64,000 bases of DNA, from positions 679,845 to 743,844 of the forward strand of contig NZ_JBBHJW010000002.1 in assembly GCF_037482845.1 (NCBI RefSeq), read 5' to 3'. Made by a program: the position numbers and the translations under genes. Source of the DNA: Paucibacter_B soli (lineage in GTDB: Bacteria > Pseudomonadota > Gammaproteobacteria > Burkholderiales > Burkholderiaceae_C). This document shows, in pieces, positions 1-9,578 of this stretch (the first letter of the stretch is position 1; each line of letters begins with the position of its first letter). Under the pieces are notes generated by a model. The model was not told the origin of the DNA. It did no database searches and saw only the letters and a list, made by a program, of their open reading frames with translations.

Positions 1-3000
1 CGTTCCACCGTGCACCGGCCCGGCTACACCGACTACATCGGCGTGAAGCGCTACGACGCCGAGGGCCGGGTGGTGGGCGAGCACCGTTTCCTGGGCCTGT
101 TCACCTCCACCGCCTACAGCGCGCGCGTGTCCGAAACGCCGCTGCTGCGTGACAAGGTGGGTGCGATTGCCGAGCGCGCCGGCCTGCCGCCGGGCGGCCA
201 TCTGGCCAAGGCCCTGCACCATATTCTCGAGACCTATCCGCGCGACGAGCTGTTCCAGATCGCCGACGACGAGCTGTACGAGACTTCGCTGGGCATTCTG
301 TCGCTGGGCGAACGTCAGCGCCTGCGCCTGTTCCTGCGCCGCGATCCCTTCGACCGGTTTGTTTCCTGCCTGGTCTATGTGCCGCGCGAGGCCTATGCGA
401 CCGATCTGCGCATCAAGTTCCAGGCCATCCTGATGGAGGCATTTGCCGGCGTCAACGCCGACTTCAATGTGCTGCTCACCGACACCGTGCTGGCACGCAT
501 CCATTTCTATGTGCGCACCACGCCGGGCCAGGTGCCAGCGGTCGACCAGCGCGAGCTCGAGCTGCGCCTGGCCGAGGCCGCACGCCGCTGGAGCGACCAG
601 TTGCGCGATGCCCTCATCGAGGCCGAGGGCGACGCGCGCGGCATCGCCCTGTTCAAGCAGTGGAGCGGCGCCTTCCCGCCCGAGTATCGCGAGCGCGTGA
701 GCGCGCGCGCGGCCGTGCCGGATGTGCGCAAGATGGCCGCGCTGACGCCCGAGGCGCCGCTGGCCCTGGCCTTCTACCGGCCGCTGGGCGCGGCCGCCAA
801 TGCGCTGGGCTTCAAGGTCTACCGCCTGGGCGAGGCCATCGTGCTGTCCGACAGCCTGCCGATGCTGGAACATATGGGCGTGCGCGTGCTGGGCGAGCAG
901 AACTACCGGGTGGCGGGGCCCAGCGGCACCATCTCGCTGCACGACTTCGAGCTGCAGGCCCAGCTCAACGAGGAGTTCGAGCCCGAGCTGCTGGCCAGCC
1001 TGTTCGAGGACTGCTTTGCGCGCGTGTTCCGCGGCGAGGTCGAGAACGATGACTTCAACCGCCTGGTGCTGCGCGGCGCGCTGGCGGCCGACGAGATCGT
1101 GGTGCTGCGCGCCTATGCCAAATACCTGAAGCAGATTGGCTTTGCGCTCTCGCAGGGCGCGATCGAGGCCACGCTGGCCGCGCACCCGCATCTGGCGCGC
1201 ATGCTGATCGCGCTGTTCAAGCTGCGCTTCGATCCCACCGCGGCCGATGAGCAGGGCGCGCAGTCGCAGGTGAATGCGATCGAGCAGGCGTTGGACCGCG
1301 TCAGCAACCTCTCCGAGGACCGCGTGCTGCGCCAGCTGCTGGCGCTGATGAGGGCCACGCTGCGCACCAACTTCTGGCGCACCGGTACGGGCCACAGCGG
1401 AGCGGCCGGGCCGCGCCGCAGTTATTTAAGCTTCAAGCTCGAATCGGCCAAGGTGCCGGGCTTGCCCGAGCCCAAGCCGCTCTATGAGATCTTTGTCTAT
1501 TCGCCGCGCTTCGAGGGCATCCATCTGCGCGGCGGCAAGGTGGCGCGCGGCGGCCTGCGCTGGTCGGACCGGCCCGAGGACTTCCGTACCGAGGTGCTGG
1601 GCCTGGTGAAGGCGCAGATGGTGAAGAACACGGTGATCGTGCCGGTCGGCTCCAAGGGCGGCTTTGTGCTCAAGAAGGCGCCACCGGCCAGCGACCGCGA
1701 CGCCTACCTCAAAGAAGGCGTGGCCTGCTACCAGGACTATCTGCGCGGCCTTCTGGACCTGACCGACAACCTGGCCGGCACGGCCCTGGTGCCGCCGCCG
1801 CAGGTGCGGCGCCTGGACGGCGACGATCCCTATCTGGTGGTGGCCGCCGACAAGGGCACCGCCACCTTCAGTGACTACGCCAATGCGGTGAGCAAGGAAT
1901 ACGGCCATTGGCTGGGCGACGCCTTTGCCTCGGGCGGCAGCGTGGGCTATGACCACAAGGCCATGGGCATCACTGCGCGCGGCGCCTGGGAGAGCGTGAA
2001 GCGCTGCTTCCGCGAGCGCGGCCAGGACATCCAGAGCAGCGACTTCACGGTCGTCGGCGTGGGCGATATGTCGGGCGATGTGTTCGGCAACGGCATGCTG
2101 CTGTCGCGCCATATCCGGCTGCTGGCGGCCTTCGACCATCGCCATGTCTTCATCGACCCCAGCCCCGACGCGGCGCGCTCCTTTGCCGAGCGCGAGCGCC
2201 TCTTCAAGCTGCCGCGCTCGTCCTGGGCCGATTACGACACGGCGCTGATCTCGGCCGGCGGCGGGGTCTGGTCGCGCTCCGAGAAGTCGATCCCGATCTC
2301 GCCGCAGGCGCGTGCGGCGCTGGGTATTGAGGCCGAGCGCCTCACGCCCAACGAACTGCTCAGCGCTATCCTGCGCGCGCCCGCCGATCTGCTCTACAAC
2401 GGCGGCATCGGCACCTATGTGAAGGCCAGCAGCGAGAGCCATGCCGAGGTGGGCGACCGCGCCAACGATGCGCTGCGCATCAATGGCAGCGAGCTGCGCT
2501 GCAAGGTGGTGGGTGAGGGCGGCAATCTGGGCTTCACCCAGCGCGGCCGCATCGAGGCCGCCAGCCATGGCGTGGCGCTCAACACCGATGCGATCGACAA
2601 CTCGGCCGGCGTCGATACCTCGGACCATGAGGTCAATATAAAGATCCTCTTGGGCCTGGCGAGCGCCGATGGCGAGATCACCGAGAAGCAGCGCAACACC
2701 ATCCTGGCCGAGATGACCGACGAGGTGGCCGCGCTGGTGCTGCGCGACAACTACTTCCAGACCCAGGCGCTCTCGGTCACCGGCCGCCTGGGCGTGGCCC
2801 TGCTGGACGAGGAGGCGCGCTTCATCCGCTTCCTGGAAAAGGCCGGACGCCTGAACCGCGCCATCGAGTTCTTGCCCAGCGACGAGGAGATCGCCGAGCG
2901 CAAGGCGCGCGGCGTGGGCCTCACCACGCCCGAGCGCGCGGTCTTGCTGGCCTATTGCAAGATGTGGCTGTTCGACGAGATCGTGGGCTCGGATCTGCCC

Positions 3001-3909
3001 GAGGATGCCTGGATCAGCACGGCGCTGTACCGTTACTTCCCGGCCCAGCTGCGCGAGCGCTTCGGCGCCCATATCGCGCGCCATCCGCTCAAGCGCGAGA
3101 TCATCGCCACCCATGTGCTCAACAGCATGGTGAACCGGGTCGGTTCGACCTTTGTGCACCGCCTGGCCGACGCCACCGGCATGCGCCCCGCCCAGGTGGT
3201 GCGCGCCTATCTGGCCACGCGCGAGGTGATGGGCCATGTGCAGCTGTGGCAGCAGGTCGAGGCGCTGGACAACCGCGTGGCCGACAAGGTGCAGTCCGAG
3301 CTGCTGATCGAGGAAGGGCGCCTGACCGCGCGCGCCACCGCCTGGTTCCTGCGTTCACGCCGTCTGGCCGAGCCGCTGGAGCAGACCATCGCGCGCTTCA
3401 CGCCGGCGGTGCAGGCCTTGCGCAGCCAGCTGGAGCAGCAGGCCGAGGCCTCGGCCAAGGCGCAGGCATGGGTGGCGGCCGGGGTGCCGCTCGATCTGGC
3501 CAAGCGCGTGGCCAGCGCCGATGGCCTGTATGCCTCGCTGGACATCGCCGAGCTGGCCGATGCGCTGCAGCGCGATGTGGCCGAGGTGGCCGAGGTGCAT
3601 GCCGAGGTGGAACGCCGCCTGGGCCTGGGGCGGCTGCGCCAGCAGATCGAGGCCTTGCCGGCCGACAGCTACTGGCAGGGCCTGGCCAAGGCCGCGCTGG
3701 GCGACGACCTCTGGGGCCTGCGGCGCGATATTGCGCAACAGGTCCTGAAGGGCGGCAGCGGCGGTGCGGCCGAGCGCCTGGCGGCCTGGGAGCGCGACAA
3801 GGCCGCGGCGCTGGAGCGTTCGCAACGCCTCCTGGCCGAGCTCGCCGAGGCCAAGGGCACCGACCTGGCCATGCTCTCGGTGGCGCTGCGCGAGTTGCGC
3901 AATGTTTGA
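1..3909 (+). CDS. gdhB: NAD-specific glutamate dehydrogenase, large (~180 kDa) type, 5' part missing
   Basis: Oxidative deamination of glutamate to 2-oxoglutarate and ammonia with NAD+, in the cytoplasm. The reading frame is open from base 1, so the gene starts before the window; the GTG at 10 is internal. About 1300 residues are visible of the roughly 1600 usual for this class. The glutamate-dehydrogenase core is recognisable: RGGLRWSDRPEDFR at about residue 515, then QMVKNTVIVPVGSKGGF, and the nucleotide-binding half with VGVGDMSGDVFGNGM and KVVGEGGNLGFTQ. The Ala/Glu-rich C-terminal part is also typical. The start of the regulatory N-terminal region lies outside. It stops 7 bp before the convergent PNPOx-like gene and has no obvious terminator. 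Family assignment is secure; the symbol follows Pseudomonas usage. Confidence 0.95.
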   Translation, partial: RSTVHRPGYTDYIGVKRYDAEGRVVGEHRFLGLFTSTAYSARVSETPLLRDKVGAIAERAGLPPGGHLAKALHHILETYPRDELFQIADDELYETSLGILSLGERQRLRLFLRRDPFDRFVSCLVYVPREAYATDLRIKFQAILMEAFAGVNADFNVLLTDTVLARIHFYVRTTPGQVPAVDQRELELRLAEAARRWSDQLRDALIEAEGDARGIALFKQWSGAFPPEYRERVSARAAVPDVRKMAALTPEAPLALAFYRPLGAAANALGFKVYRLGEAIVLSDSLPMLEHMGVRVLGEQNYRVAGPSGTISLHDFELQAQLNEEFEPELLASLFEDCFARVFRGEVENDDFNRLVLRGALAADEIVVLRAYAKYLKQIGFALSQGAIEATLAAHPHLARMLIALFKLRFDPTAADEQGAQSQVNAIEQALDRVSNLSEDRVLRQLLALMRATLRTNFWRTGTGHSGAAGPRRSYLSFKLESAKVPGLPEPKPLYEIFVYSPRFEGIHLRGGKVARGGLRWSDRPEDFRTEVLGLVKAQMVKNTVIVPVGSKGGFVLKKAPPASDRDAYLKEGVACYQDYLRGLLDLTDNLAGTALVPPPQVRRLDGDDPYLVVAADKGTATFSDYANAVSKEYGHWLGDAFASGGSVGYDHKAMGITARGAWESVKRCFRERGQDIQSSDFTVVGVGDMSGDVFGNGMLLSRHIRLLAAFDHRHVFIDPSPDAARSFAERERLFKLPRSSWADYDTALISAGGGVWSRSEKSIPISPQARAALGIEAERLTPNELLSAILRAPADLLYNGGIGTYVKASSESHAEVGDRANDALRINGSELRCKVVGEGGNLGFTQRGRIEAASHGVALNTDAIDNSAGVDTSDHEVNIKILLGLASADGEITEKQRNTILAEMTDEVAALVLRDNYFQTQALSVTGRLGVALLDEEARFIRFLEKAGRLNRAIEFLPSDEEIAERKARGVGLTTPERAVLLAYCKMWLFDEIVGSDLPEDAWISTALYRYFPAQLRERFGAHIARHPLKREIIATHVLNSMVNRVGSTFVHRLADATGMRPAQVVRAYLATREVMGHVQLWQQVEALDNRVADKVQSELLIEEGRLTARATAWFLRSRRLAEPLEQTIARFTPAVQALRSQLEQQAEASAKAQAWVAAGVPLDLAKRVASADGLYASLDIAELADALQRDVAEVAEVHAEVERRLGLGRLRQQIEALPADSYWQGLAKAALGDDLWGLRRDIAQQVLKGGSGGAAERLAAWERDKAAALERSQRLLAELAEAKGTDLAMLSVALRELRNV

Positions 3910-3916
3910 GTAAGCG

Positions 3917-4561
3917 TCAAGCAGCCCAGTCGCGTAGATAGGCCGGCAGCGGCTCGGCGCAGGCCGTATCGGGCTGCGGCGTGCCACGCTGCTGTGTCAG
4001 CGGCAGCACACCGGCCCAGACCGGCAGGCTCAGGTCGGCCTCGTCGTCCACCACCGGACCGCTACGCACCTTGCTGACGGCCTCGTCGAGCGCAATGCGC
4101 AGCACCGTGGTCGCGGCAAATTCCTTGTCATTGCCGGGCCGGATCTCGGCCTGGCGGCCGGGCGCGATCTTGTCCATGAAGGCGGCCAGCGCGGCGCGCT
4201 TGTCCGCATCGCCCTCGACCTTCTCGAAGCGGCCGTAAATCACCGCCGAGCGGTAGTTCATTGAATGGTTGAAGGCCGAGCGCGCCAGCACCAGGCCGTC
4301 CAGATGGCAGATGCTGATGCACACCGCCGCGCCGCCTGCCAGCTGCTTCATCAGCCGGCCGCCGTTGGAGCCGTGGATATAGAGGTGCTCGCCCATGCGC
4401 CAGCAGGCCATCGGGATGCTGTGCAGGCCACGGTCGTCGTTGAAGGCGAGGTGGCAGAGATGGGCCGCGTCGATGATGGCGTGCAGGGTGGTGCCGTCGT
4501 AGCGGGCGTTTTCGGCCACGCGGCGGATGCGCGTGCGATCACTGGGGGCGGCTGGCTTCAT
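3917..4561 (-). CDS. pyridoxamine 5'-phosphate oxidase-related FMN-binding protein
   Basis: A 214-residue cytoplasmic protein of the PNPOx-like split-barrel flavoprotein family. Typical features are HLAFNDDRGLHSIP near residue 35, YIHGSNGGRLMKQL, and a long central segment with SMNYRSAVIYGRFEKVEGD. The start at 4561 (MKPAAPSD...) is chosen because the open frame upstream to 4636 would overlap the divergent promoter region and looks non-coding. It is divergent from a MocR-type regulator 97 bp away. That arrangement is common, and the regulator usually controls this gene. Substrate is unknown; the family includes nitroreductase-like and heme- or B6-related proteins, so no specific reaction is claimed. 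Confidence 0.85.
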   Translation of the reverse strand: MKPAAPSDRTRIRRVAENARYDGTTLHAIIDAAHLCHLAFNDDRGLHSIPMACWRMGEHLYIHGSNGGRLMKQLAGGAAVCISICHLDGLVLARSAFNHSMNYRSAVIYGRFEKVEGDADKRAALAAFMDKIAPGRQAEIRPGNDKEFAATTVLRIALDEAVSKVRSGPVVDDEADLSLPVWAGVLPLTQQRGTPQPDTACAEPLPAYLRDWAA

Positions 4562-4658
4562 GTGGTGCTGTGGATGGATGAATGGATTGGGAAGGGGCGC
4601 AATGTAGAGCCATGCTGGCTCCATGAAAAGGTCCACAGGATGCCAATATCATGGGGCC

Positions 4659-6104
4659 ATGGAATACCAGCTGCTGATTGACCGTTTCGCAAGCCCGCTG
4701 GGCCCCATGCAGCGCCGCCTGCACGAGGCTCTGCGCGCGGCCATTCGTGCCGGGGTGCTGGCGCCAGGCACGCGCCTGCAGGCCAGCCGGGTGCTGGCGC
4801 GCGAGCTGGGCGTCGCGCGCAACACCGTGCTCTACGCCTATGAGCAGCTCGCCACCGAGGGTCTGATCGCACCCGACCGGCGCGGCAGCCGGGTGAGCGG
4901 CCTGCTGCCCCCGCCGGCCAAGCAGGCCGTCATGCCGGCGGAGCCGCAGGCCTTGTCGCGGCGCGCGCAAGCCCTGCTGACGCTGGGTCCGGTGCTGGAG
5001 AGCAGTCGCGCTTTCGCGCCGGGCGTGCCGGCGCTGGATGAATTCCCCACCCAGCGCTGGCGCCGCCTGCTGGAGCGCAGCTGGCGTGCGCTCGATCAGG
5101 CCCAGCTCAATTACGCCGATGCGGCGGGCGAGCCGGGCCTGCGCCGCGCCATTGCCGAACACCTGCGCGCCTCGCGTGGCGTGCAATGCGAGCCGCAGCA
5201 GGTGTTTATCACCGACGGCACGCAGGCCAGCCTGGACCTGTGCGCGCGCGCCTTTGCCGATGCCGGCGACAAGGCCTGGTTGGAGAGCCCCGGCTATGCA
5301 GGTGCCGAAACGGCGCTGCGTGGCGCCCAGCTGAAGTTGATTGGCATCGCGGTGGATGAGCAGGGCATGGCGCCGCGTGCCGCGGACTGGCGGCGCCAGC
5401 GCCCGCGCCTGATCTACACCACGCCCTCGCACCAATACCCCACCGGCGCGGTGATGAGCCTGGAGCGCCGCCTGGCCCTGCTGGCGCAGGCGCGCGAGGC
5501 CGGCGCGCTGATCATCGAGGATGACTACGACAGCGAGTTCCGCCATGACGGCCCGCCCTTGCCGGCCATGCAGGGCCTGCAGGCGGATGCGCCGGTGCTC
5601 TATCTGGGCACCTTCAGCAAGACCCTGTTCCCGGGCCTGCGCATCGGCTTCGTGGTGGTGCCGGCGGGCCTGTGCGAAGGCTTTGCGCGCCTGCTGACGC
5701 GCGCCGTTCCGCGCGGGCGCATGGCCGACCAGCTGGCCCTGGCCGAGTTTCTGCGCAGCGGCCAGTTCGGCCTGCACCTGCGCCGCATGCGCCGGCTTTA
5801 CCGCCAGCGCCGCGATGCCTTGGTAGGTGCGCTGGAGCGCGAGCTGGGTGACCTGGCCAGCGTTCACGGCGGTTCGGCCGGCATGCATCTGGCGCTGCGC
5901 TTTACCGACGGCGCCGGCCTGGACGACGTGGCCGTCAGCGCGCGGGCGCTGCGGGCCGGCATCGTCGCGCCCGCACTCAGCGAGTTGGCGATGGGGCCGC
6001 GTGCCCAGGCCTGGCGCGGCCTGCTGCTGGGCTATGCCCAGGTGCCGGTGGCGCAGATGGCGCCGCTGGTCGAACGCCTGGCCGAAGTGCTGCGGGCGCA
6101 GTAA
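4659..6104 (+). CDS. MocR-family transcriptional regulator (GntR HTH + aminotransferase-like domain, PdxR type)
   Basis: 481 residues. The N-terminal GntR winged helix (about residues 8-75) contains LQASRVLARELGVARNTV. A fold-type-I aminotransferase-like domain (about 100-475) follows, with DGTQASLDLCARAF, IYTTPSHQYPTG, IIEDDYDSEFR and the PLP-lysine motif FSKTLFPGLRIGF. Such proteins bind PLP and sense amino compounds or B6 status. The ATG at 4659 (MEYQLLIDRF) is preferred to the in-frame ATG at 4623, which adds 12 unrelated residues. It probably controls itself and the divergent PNPOx-like gene. The effector cannot be read from the sequence. Confidence 0.9.
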   Translation: MEYQLLIDRFASPLGPMQRRLHEALRAAIRAGVLAPGTRLQASRVLARELGVARNTVLYAYEQLATEGLIAPDRRGSRVSGLLPPPAKQAVMPAEPQALSRRAQALLTLGPVLESSRAFAPGVPALDEFPTQRWRRLLERSWRALDQAQLNYADAAGEPGLRRAIAEHLRASRGVQCEPQQVFITDGTQASLDLCARAFADAGDKAWLESPGYAGAETALRGAQLKLIGIAVDEQGMAPRAADWRRQRPRLIYTTPSHQYPTGAVMSLERRLALLAQAREAGALIIEDDYDSEFRHDGPPLPAMQGLQADAPVLYLGTFSKTLFPGLRIGFVVVPAGLCEGFARLLTRAVPRGRMADQLALAEFLRSGQFGLHLRRMRRLYRQRRDALVGALERELGDLASVHGGSAGMHLALRFTDGAGLDDVAVSARALRAGIVAPALSELAMGPRAQAWRGLLLGYAQVPVAQMAPLVERLAEVLRAQ

Positions 6105-6189
6105 TAGGAAGGGGCTGCGACCTTTGAATGGAACCGGCACAAAGCCGCCTGCTGTGGGTAGGCGTGTGCCAAGCGACGCCGGGGGCGTG

Positions 6190-6400
6190 ATTCCGTTCAT
6201 GTCCCCCGCCGCCACCCTGCGGGCGCCGGCTCCTCCTTTACTTCACTCCACCACACCCCCGACGCCACTTGGTAGTTCCACCGCAGGCCGCCTGCAAGGA
6301 ACTGGCACGGCCGTGCTGGATCAGGACGGTTGGGGGTTCTGCGAAGTGAAGTAAAGGAGGAACCCCGGGTGCAACCCGGGGTGGGGGACATGAACGGAGT
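6190..6400. repeat. imperfect inverted repeat element with ~60-bp arms in the 434-bp noncoding gap
   Basis: Within the gene-free stretch 6105-6538. The left arm, about 6190-6249, runs from TTCCGTTCATGTCCCCC to CCTCCTTTACTTCACTCC. Its reverse complement returns at 6343-6400 (GAAGTGAAGTAAAGGAGG ... GGGGGACATGAACGGA). The arm middles differ, but each could form its own small G/C hairpin (CCCCGGGTTGCACCCGGGG in the right arm). The central spacer of about 93 bp holds no gene. It could be a miniature inverted-repeat element, a REP/BIME-like unit or a large structured RNA. No target-site duplication was identified. Confidence 0.6.
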
Positions 6401-6482
6401 AGAACCCCCAAGCGGCCTGATCTCCGCCAAATCGACAGTCATCCATGTGCCGCAAACCGCCGCTCGCCGAGCGAAGGGGCGC

Positions 6483-6515
6483 AAAAAAAGCCCGGCCGGT
6501 TGCCCGGACGGGCTT
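6483..6515 (-). terminator. rho-independent terminator of acnB
   Basis: Read on the minus strand just after the acnB stop: stem AAGCCCG...CGGGCTT with an additional GC-rich inner stem, followed by a run of seven T. It lies about 25 bp past the stop codon. Confidence 0.85.
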
Positions 6516-6538
6516 GTCAGCAACGCTCAGCGCAGGGC

Positions 6539-9142
6539 TCAGGCGGCGACGCCCTTGGCCGTCTCTGCGTATTCCTCGATCTGGTCGAAGTTCATGTACT
6601 TGTAGATCGAGGCACCGTCCTTGTTCACCACGCCCATGGCTTCGTGATACTCGGCCACGCTGGGGATATGCCCCAGCTTGGAGGCAATCGCGGCCAGCTC
6701 GGCCGAGGCCAGGAACACATTGGTGTTCTTGCCCAGGCGGTTGGGGAAGTTGCGGGTCGAGGTGGAGACCACGGTGGCACCCTCACGCACCTGGGCTTGG
6801 TTGCCCATGCACAGCGAGCAGCCGGGCATCTCGGTGCGCGCACCGGCGGTGCCGAAGGCGGCGTAATGGCCCTCCTTGATCAGCTCGCTCTGGTCCATCT
6901 TGGTGGGCGGGGCCACCCACAGCTTGACCGGAATGTCGCGCTGGCCGCCCAGCAGCTTGGCCGCGGCGCGGAAGTGGCCGATGTTCGTCATACATGAGCC
7001 GATGAAGGCCTCGTCGATCTTGGTGCCGGCCACTTCGCTGAGGGTCTTGGCGTCGTCCGGATCGTTGGGGCAGCAGAGGATGGGTTCCTTGATGTCCGCC
7101 AGGTCGATCTCGATCACGGCCGCGTATTCGGCATCCTTGTCGGCTTCCAGTAGGCTGGGCTTGGCCAGCCAGGCCTCGACCTTTTCGATGCGGCGCTGCA
7201 GGGTGCGGGCGTCGGCATAACCGTCGGCGATCATGTTCTTCATCAGCACGATGTTGCTGGTGAGGTATTCCTTGATCGGCTCGGGGTTCAGCTTCACCGT
7301 GCAGCCGGCGGCGCTGCGTTCGGCAGAGGCGTCGCTGAGCTCGAAGGCCTGTTCGACCTTCAGGTCCGGCAGGCCTTCGATTTCCAGGATGCGGCCCGAG
7401 AAGATGTTCTTCTTGCCGGCCTTGGCGACGGTCAGCAGACCGGCCTTGATCGCATACAGCGGGATCGCATGCACCAGGTCGCGCAGGGTGATGCCGGGCT
7501 GCATCGATCCCTTGAAGCGCACCAGCACCGATTCGGGCATGTCCAGGGGCATCACGCCGGTGGCGGCGCCGAAGGCGACCAGGCCGGAGCCGGCCGGGAA
7601 GGAGATGCCGATCGGGAAGCGGGTGTGCGAGTCGCCGCCGGTGCCGACGGTGTCGGGCAGCAGCAGGCGGTTCAGCCAGCTGTGGATCACGCCGTCGCCC
7701 GGACGCAGGGCCACGCCGCCGCGGTTGCTGATGAAGGCGGGCAGTTCGCGGTGTGTCTTCACGTCCACCGGCTTGGGGTAGGCCGCGGTGTGGCAGAACG
7801 ATTGCATCACCAGGTCCGCGCTGAAGCCCAGGCAGGCCAGGTCCTTGAGCTCGTCGCGGGTCATCGGGCCGGTGGTGTCCTGCGAACCGACGGTGGTCAT
7901 CTTGGGCTCGCAGTAGGTGCCGGGGCGCACGCCCTGGCCCTCGGGCAGGCCGACGGCGCGGCCCACCATCTTCTGCGCCAGCGTGAAGCCGGCCTTGGTC
8001 TCGGCCGGGGCTTGCGGCAGGCGGAACAGCGTCGAGGCGGGCAGGCCCAGCGATTCACGCGCCTTGGCGGTCAGCGAGCGGCCAATGATGAGGTTGATGC
8101 GGCCGCCAGCGCGCACCTCGTCGAACAGCACATCGCTCTTGAGCTTGAACTCGGCGACGGTCTGGCCATTCTTCACCAGCTTGCCCTCATAGGGCAGCAC
8201 ATCGATGACGTCGCCCATTTCCAGCTTGCTGACGTCGACCTCGATCGGCAGCGAGCCCGAGTCTTCCTGCGTGTTGAAGAAGATCGGCGCGATCTTGCCG
8301 CCCAGGGTCACGCCGCCGAAGCGCTTGTTGGGCACGAAGGGGATGTCCTGACCGGTGGCCCAGATCACGCTGTTGGTGGCGCTCTTGCGCGAGGAGCCGG
8401 TGCCGACCACATCGCCCACATAGGCGACCAAATGGCCCTTCTTCTTCAGGTCCTCGATGAACTGCATCGGGCCGCGCTTGCCGTCTTCCTCGGGCGCAAA
8501 AGCCGCGCCTTCGCGGGTGTTCTTCAGCATCGCCAGGTAGTGCAGCGGGATGTCCGGGCGGCTCCAGGCGTCGGGGGCGGGCGAGAGATCGTCGGTATTG
8601 GTTTCGCCGGGCACCTTGAAGACGGTGACGGTGATCTTCTTCTCGACCTCGGGGCGGCTGGTGAACCATTCGGCATCGGCCCAGCTCTGGATCACGGCCT
8701 TGGCGTGGGCATTGCCTGCCTTGGCCTTGACTTCGACGTCGTGGAAGAAGTCGAACATCAGCAGCGTCTTCTTCAGACCTTCGGCGGCCACGCCAGCCAC
8801 ATCGGCATGGTCCAGCAGATCGATCAGCGGCTTGACGTTGTAGCCGCCGACCATGGTGCCCAGCAGCTCGGTGGCCTTCGCCTTGCTGATCAATTCAACG
8901 CTTATGTCACCATGCGCCACGGCGGCCAGGAAGCTGGCCTTGACCTTGGCAGCGTCGTCAACGCCCGGCGGCACGCGGTGGGTCAGCAGGTCCAGCAGGA
9001 ATTCGCCTTCGTTTGTGGATCCAGCCGCGGGCGGGTTCTTGATCAGCTCGATCAACTCGGCCACCTGCTTGGCGTCCAAGGGCAGGGGCGGGATGCCTAG
9101 CGCGGCGCGCTCGGCGGTGTGTTGGCGATAGGCTTGCAACAT
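6539..9142 (-). CDS. acnB: bifunctional aconitate hydratase 2 / 2-methylisocitrate dehydratase
   Basis: 867 residues, the usual AcnB length. It interconverts citrate and isocitrate in the TCA cycle and can also act in the methylcitrate cycle. The N-terminal HEAT-like domain starts MLQAYRQHTAERAALGIPPL. The mobile swivel domain comes early, as in AcnB rather than AcnA. The [4Fe-4S]-binding cysteines are visible in FIGSCMTNIGHF (about residue 717) and GCSLCMGNQAQV (about 774 and 777). It starts 28 bp after vapC on the same strand, so transcription from vapBC could read into it. A clear terminator follows. No frameshift or missing ligand is seen. Confidence 0.97.
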   Translation of the reverse strand: MLQAYRQHTAERAALGIPPLPLDAKQVAELIELIKNPPAAGSTNEGEFLLDLLTHRVPPGVDDAAKVKASFLAAVAHGDISVELISKAKATELLGTMVGGYNVKPLIDLLDHADVAGVAAEGLKKTLLMFDFFHDVEVKAKAGNAHAKAVIQSWADAEWFTSRPEVEKKITVTVFKVPGETNTDDLSPAPDAWSRPDIPLHYLAMLKNTREGAAFAPEEDGKRGPMQFIEDLKKKGHLVAYVGDVVGTGSSRKSATNSVIWATGQDIPFVPNKRFGGVTLGGKIAPIFFNTQEDSGSLPIEVDVSKLEMGDVIDVLPYEGKLVKNGQTVAEFKLKSDVLFDEVRAGGRINLIIGRSLTAKARESLGLPASTLFRLPQAPAETKAGFTLAQKMVGRAVGLPEGQGVRPGTYCEPKMTTVGSQDTTGPMTRDELKDLACLGFSADLVMQSFCHTAAYPKPVDVKTHRELPAFISNRGGVALRPGDGVIHSWLNRLLLPDTVGTGGDSHTRFPIGISFPAGSGLVAFGAATGVMPLDMPESVLVRFKGSMQPGITLRDLVHAIPLYAIKAGLLTVAKAGKKNIFSGRILEIEGLPDLKVEQAFELSDASAERSAAGCTVKLNPEPIKEYLTSNIVLMKNMIADGYADARTLQRRIEKVEAWLAKPSLLEADKDAEYAAVIEIDLADIKEPILCCPNDPDDAKTLSEVAGTKIDEAFIGSCMTNIGHFRAAAKLLGGQRDIPVKLWVAPPTKMDQSELIKEGHYAAFGTAGARTEMPGCSLCMGNQAQVREGATVVSTSTRNFPNRLGKNTNVFLASAELAAIASKLGHIPSVAEYHEAMGVVNKDGASIYKYMNFDQIEEYAETAKGVAA

Positions 9143-9170
9143 GGCTACTCCTGGGGGCTAATGGGGTTGT

Positions 9171-9578
9171 TCAGCGGGCCTGAGGGACGATGAGTTTCAG
9201 ACCCTTGTAGTAATCGCGGAAGAATCCTTCGTCGCGGGTGATCAGCGCCTGGCATTGCAGCAGGGCATGGGCGCCGATCAGAAAGTCGGCCACCACACGT
9301 TCGCGCTTGCCGCCGCGGTCGCGGTAGCGGCGCTGCATATGGCCGGCGCGCACGGCAGCAGCTTCCTGGATGGGTTCGAAGCGTATGCCAAATTCGTTGA
9401 GGGCGTCCATGACCGTCTCGCGCGTGTCGAGCACCGTCTGCACCTCGGCCACCACTGCCTCGCTGATGACGACCTCGCCCTCGCTCAGGGCCTGGGCCAG
9501 CGCGATGGAGGAGGCTTCGCCGTATTCGGCATCGCCGGTGAGCACGTCCACCAGCACGGACGAGTCGACGGCGATCAT
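9171..9578 (-). CDS. vapC: type II toxin VapC, PIN-domain ribonuclease
   Basis: 135 residues with the PIN-domain acidic residues: Asp5 in MIAVDSSVLVD, Glu in VVISEAVVAEV (about 40), Asp in VVADFLIGAHAL (about 98) and Asp in ALITRDEGFF (about 116). PIN toxins cleave RNA, often initiator tRNA or rRNA, with Mg2+. The start overlaps the end of the upstream AbrB-type antitoxin by 4 bp (ATGA), giving translational coupling. Length and all expected acidic residues look intact, so it is probably functional. It lies directly upstream of acnB in the same direction. Confidence 0.9.
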   Translation of the reverse strand: MIAVDSSVLVDVLTGDAEYGEASSIALAQALSEGEVVISEAVVAEVQTVLDTRETVMDALNEFGIRFEPIQEAAAVRAGHMQRRYRDRGGKRERVVADFLIGAHALLQCQALITRDEGFFRDYYKGLKLIVPQAR

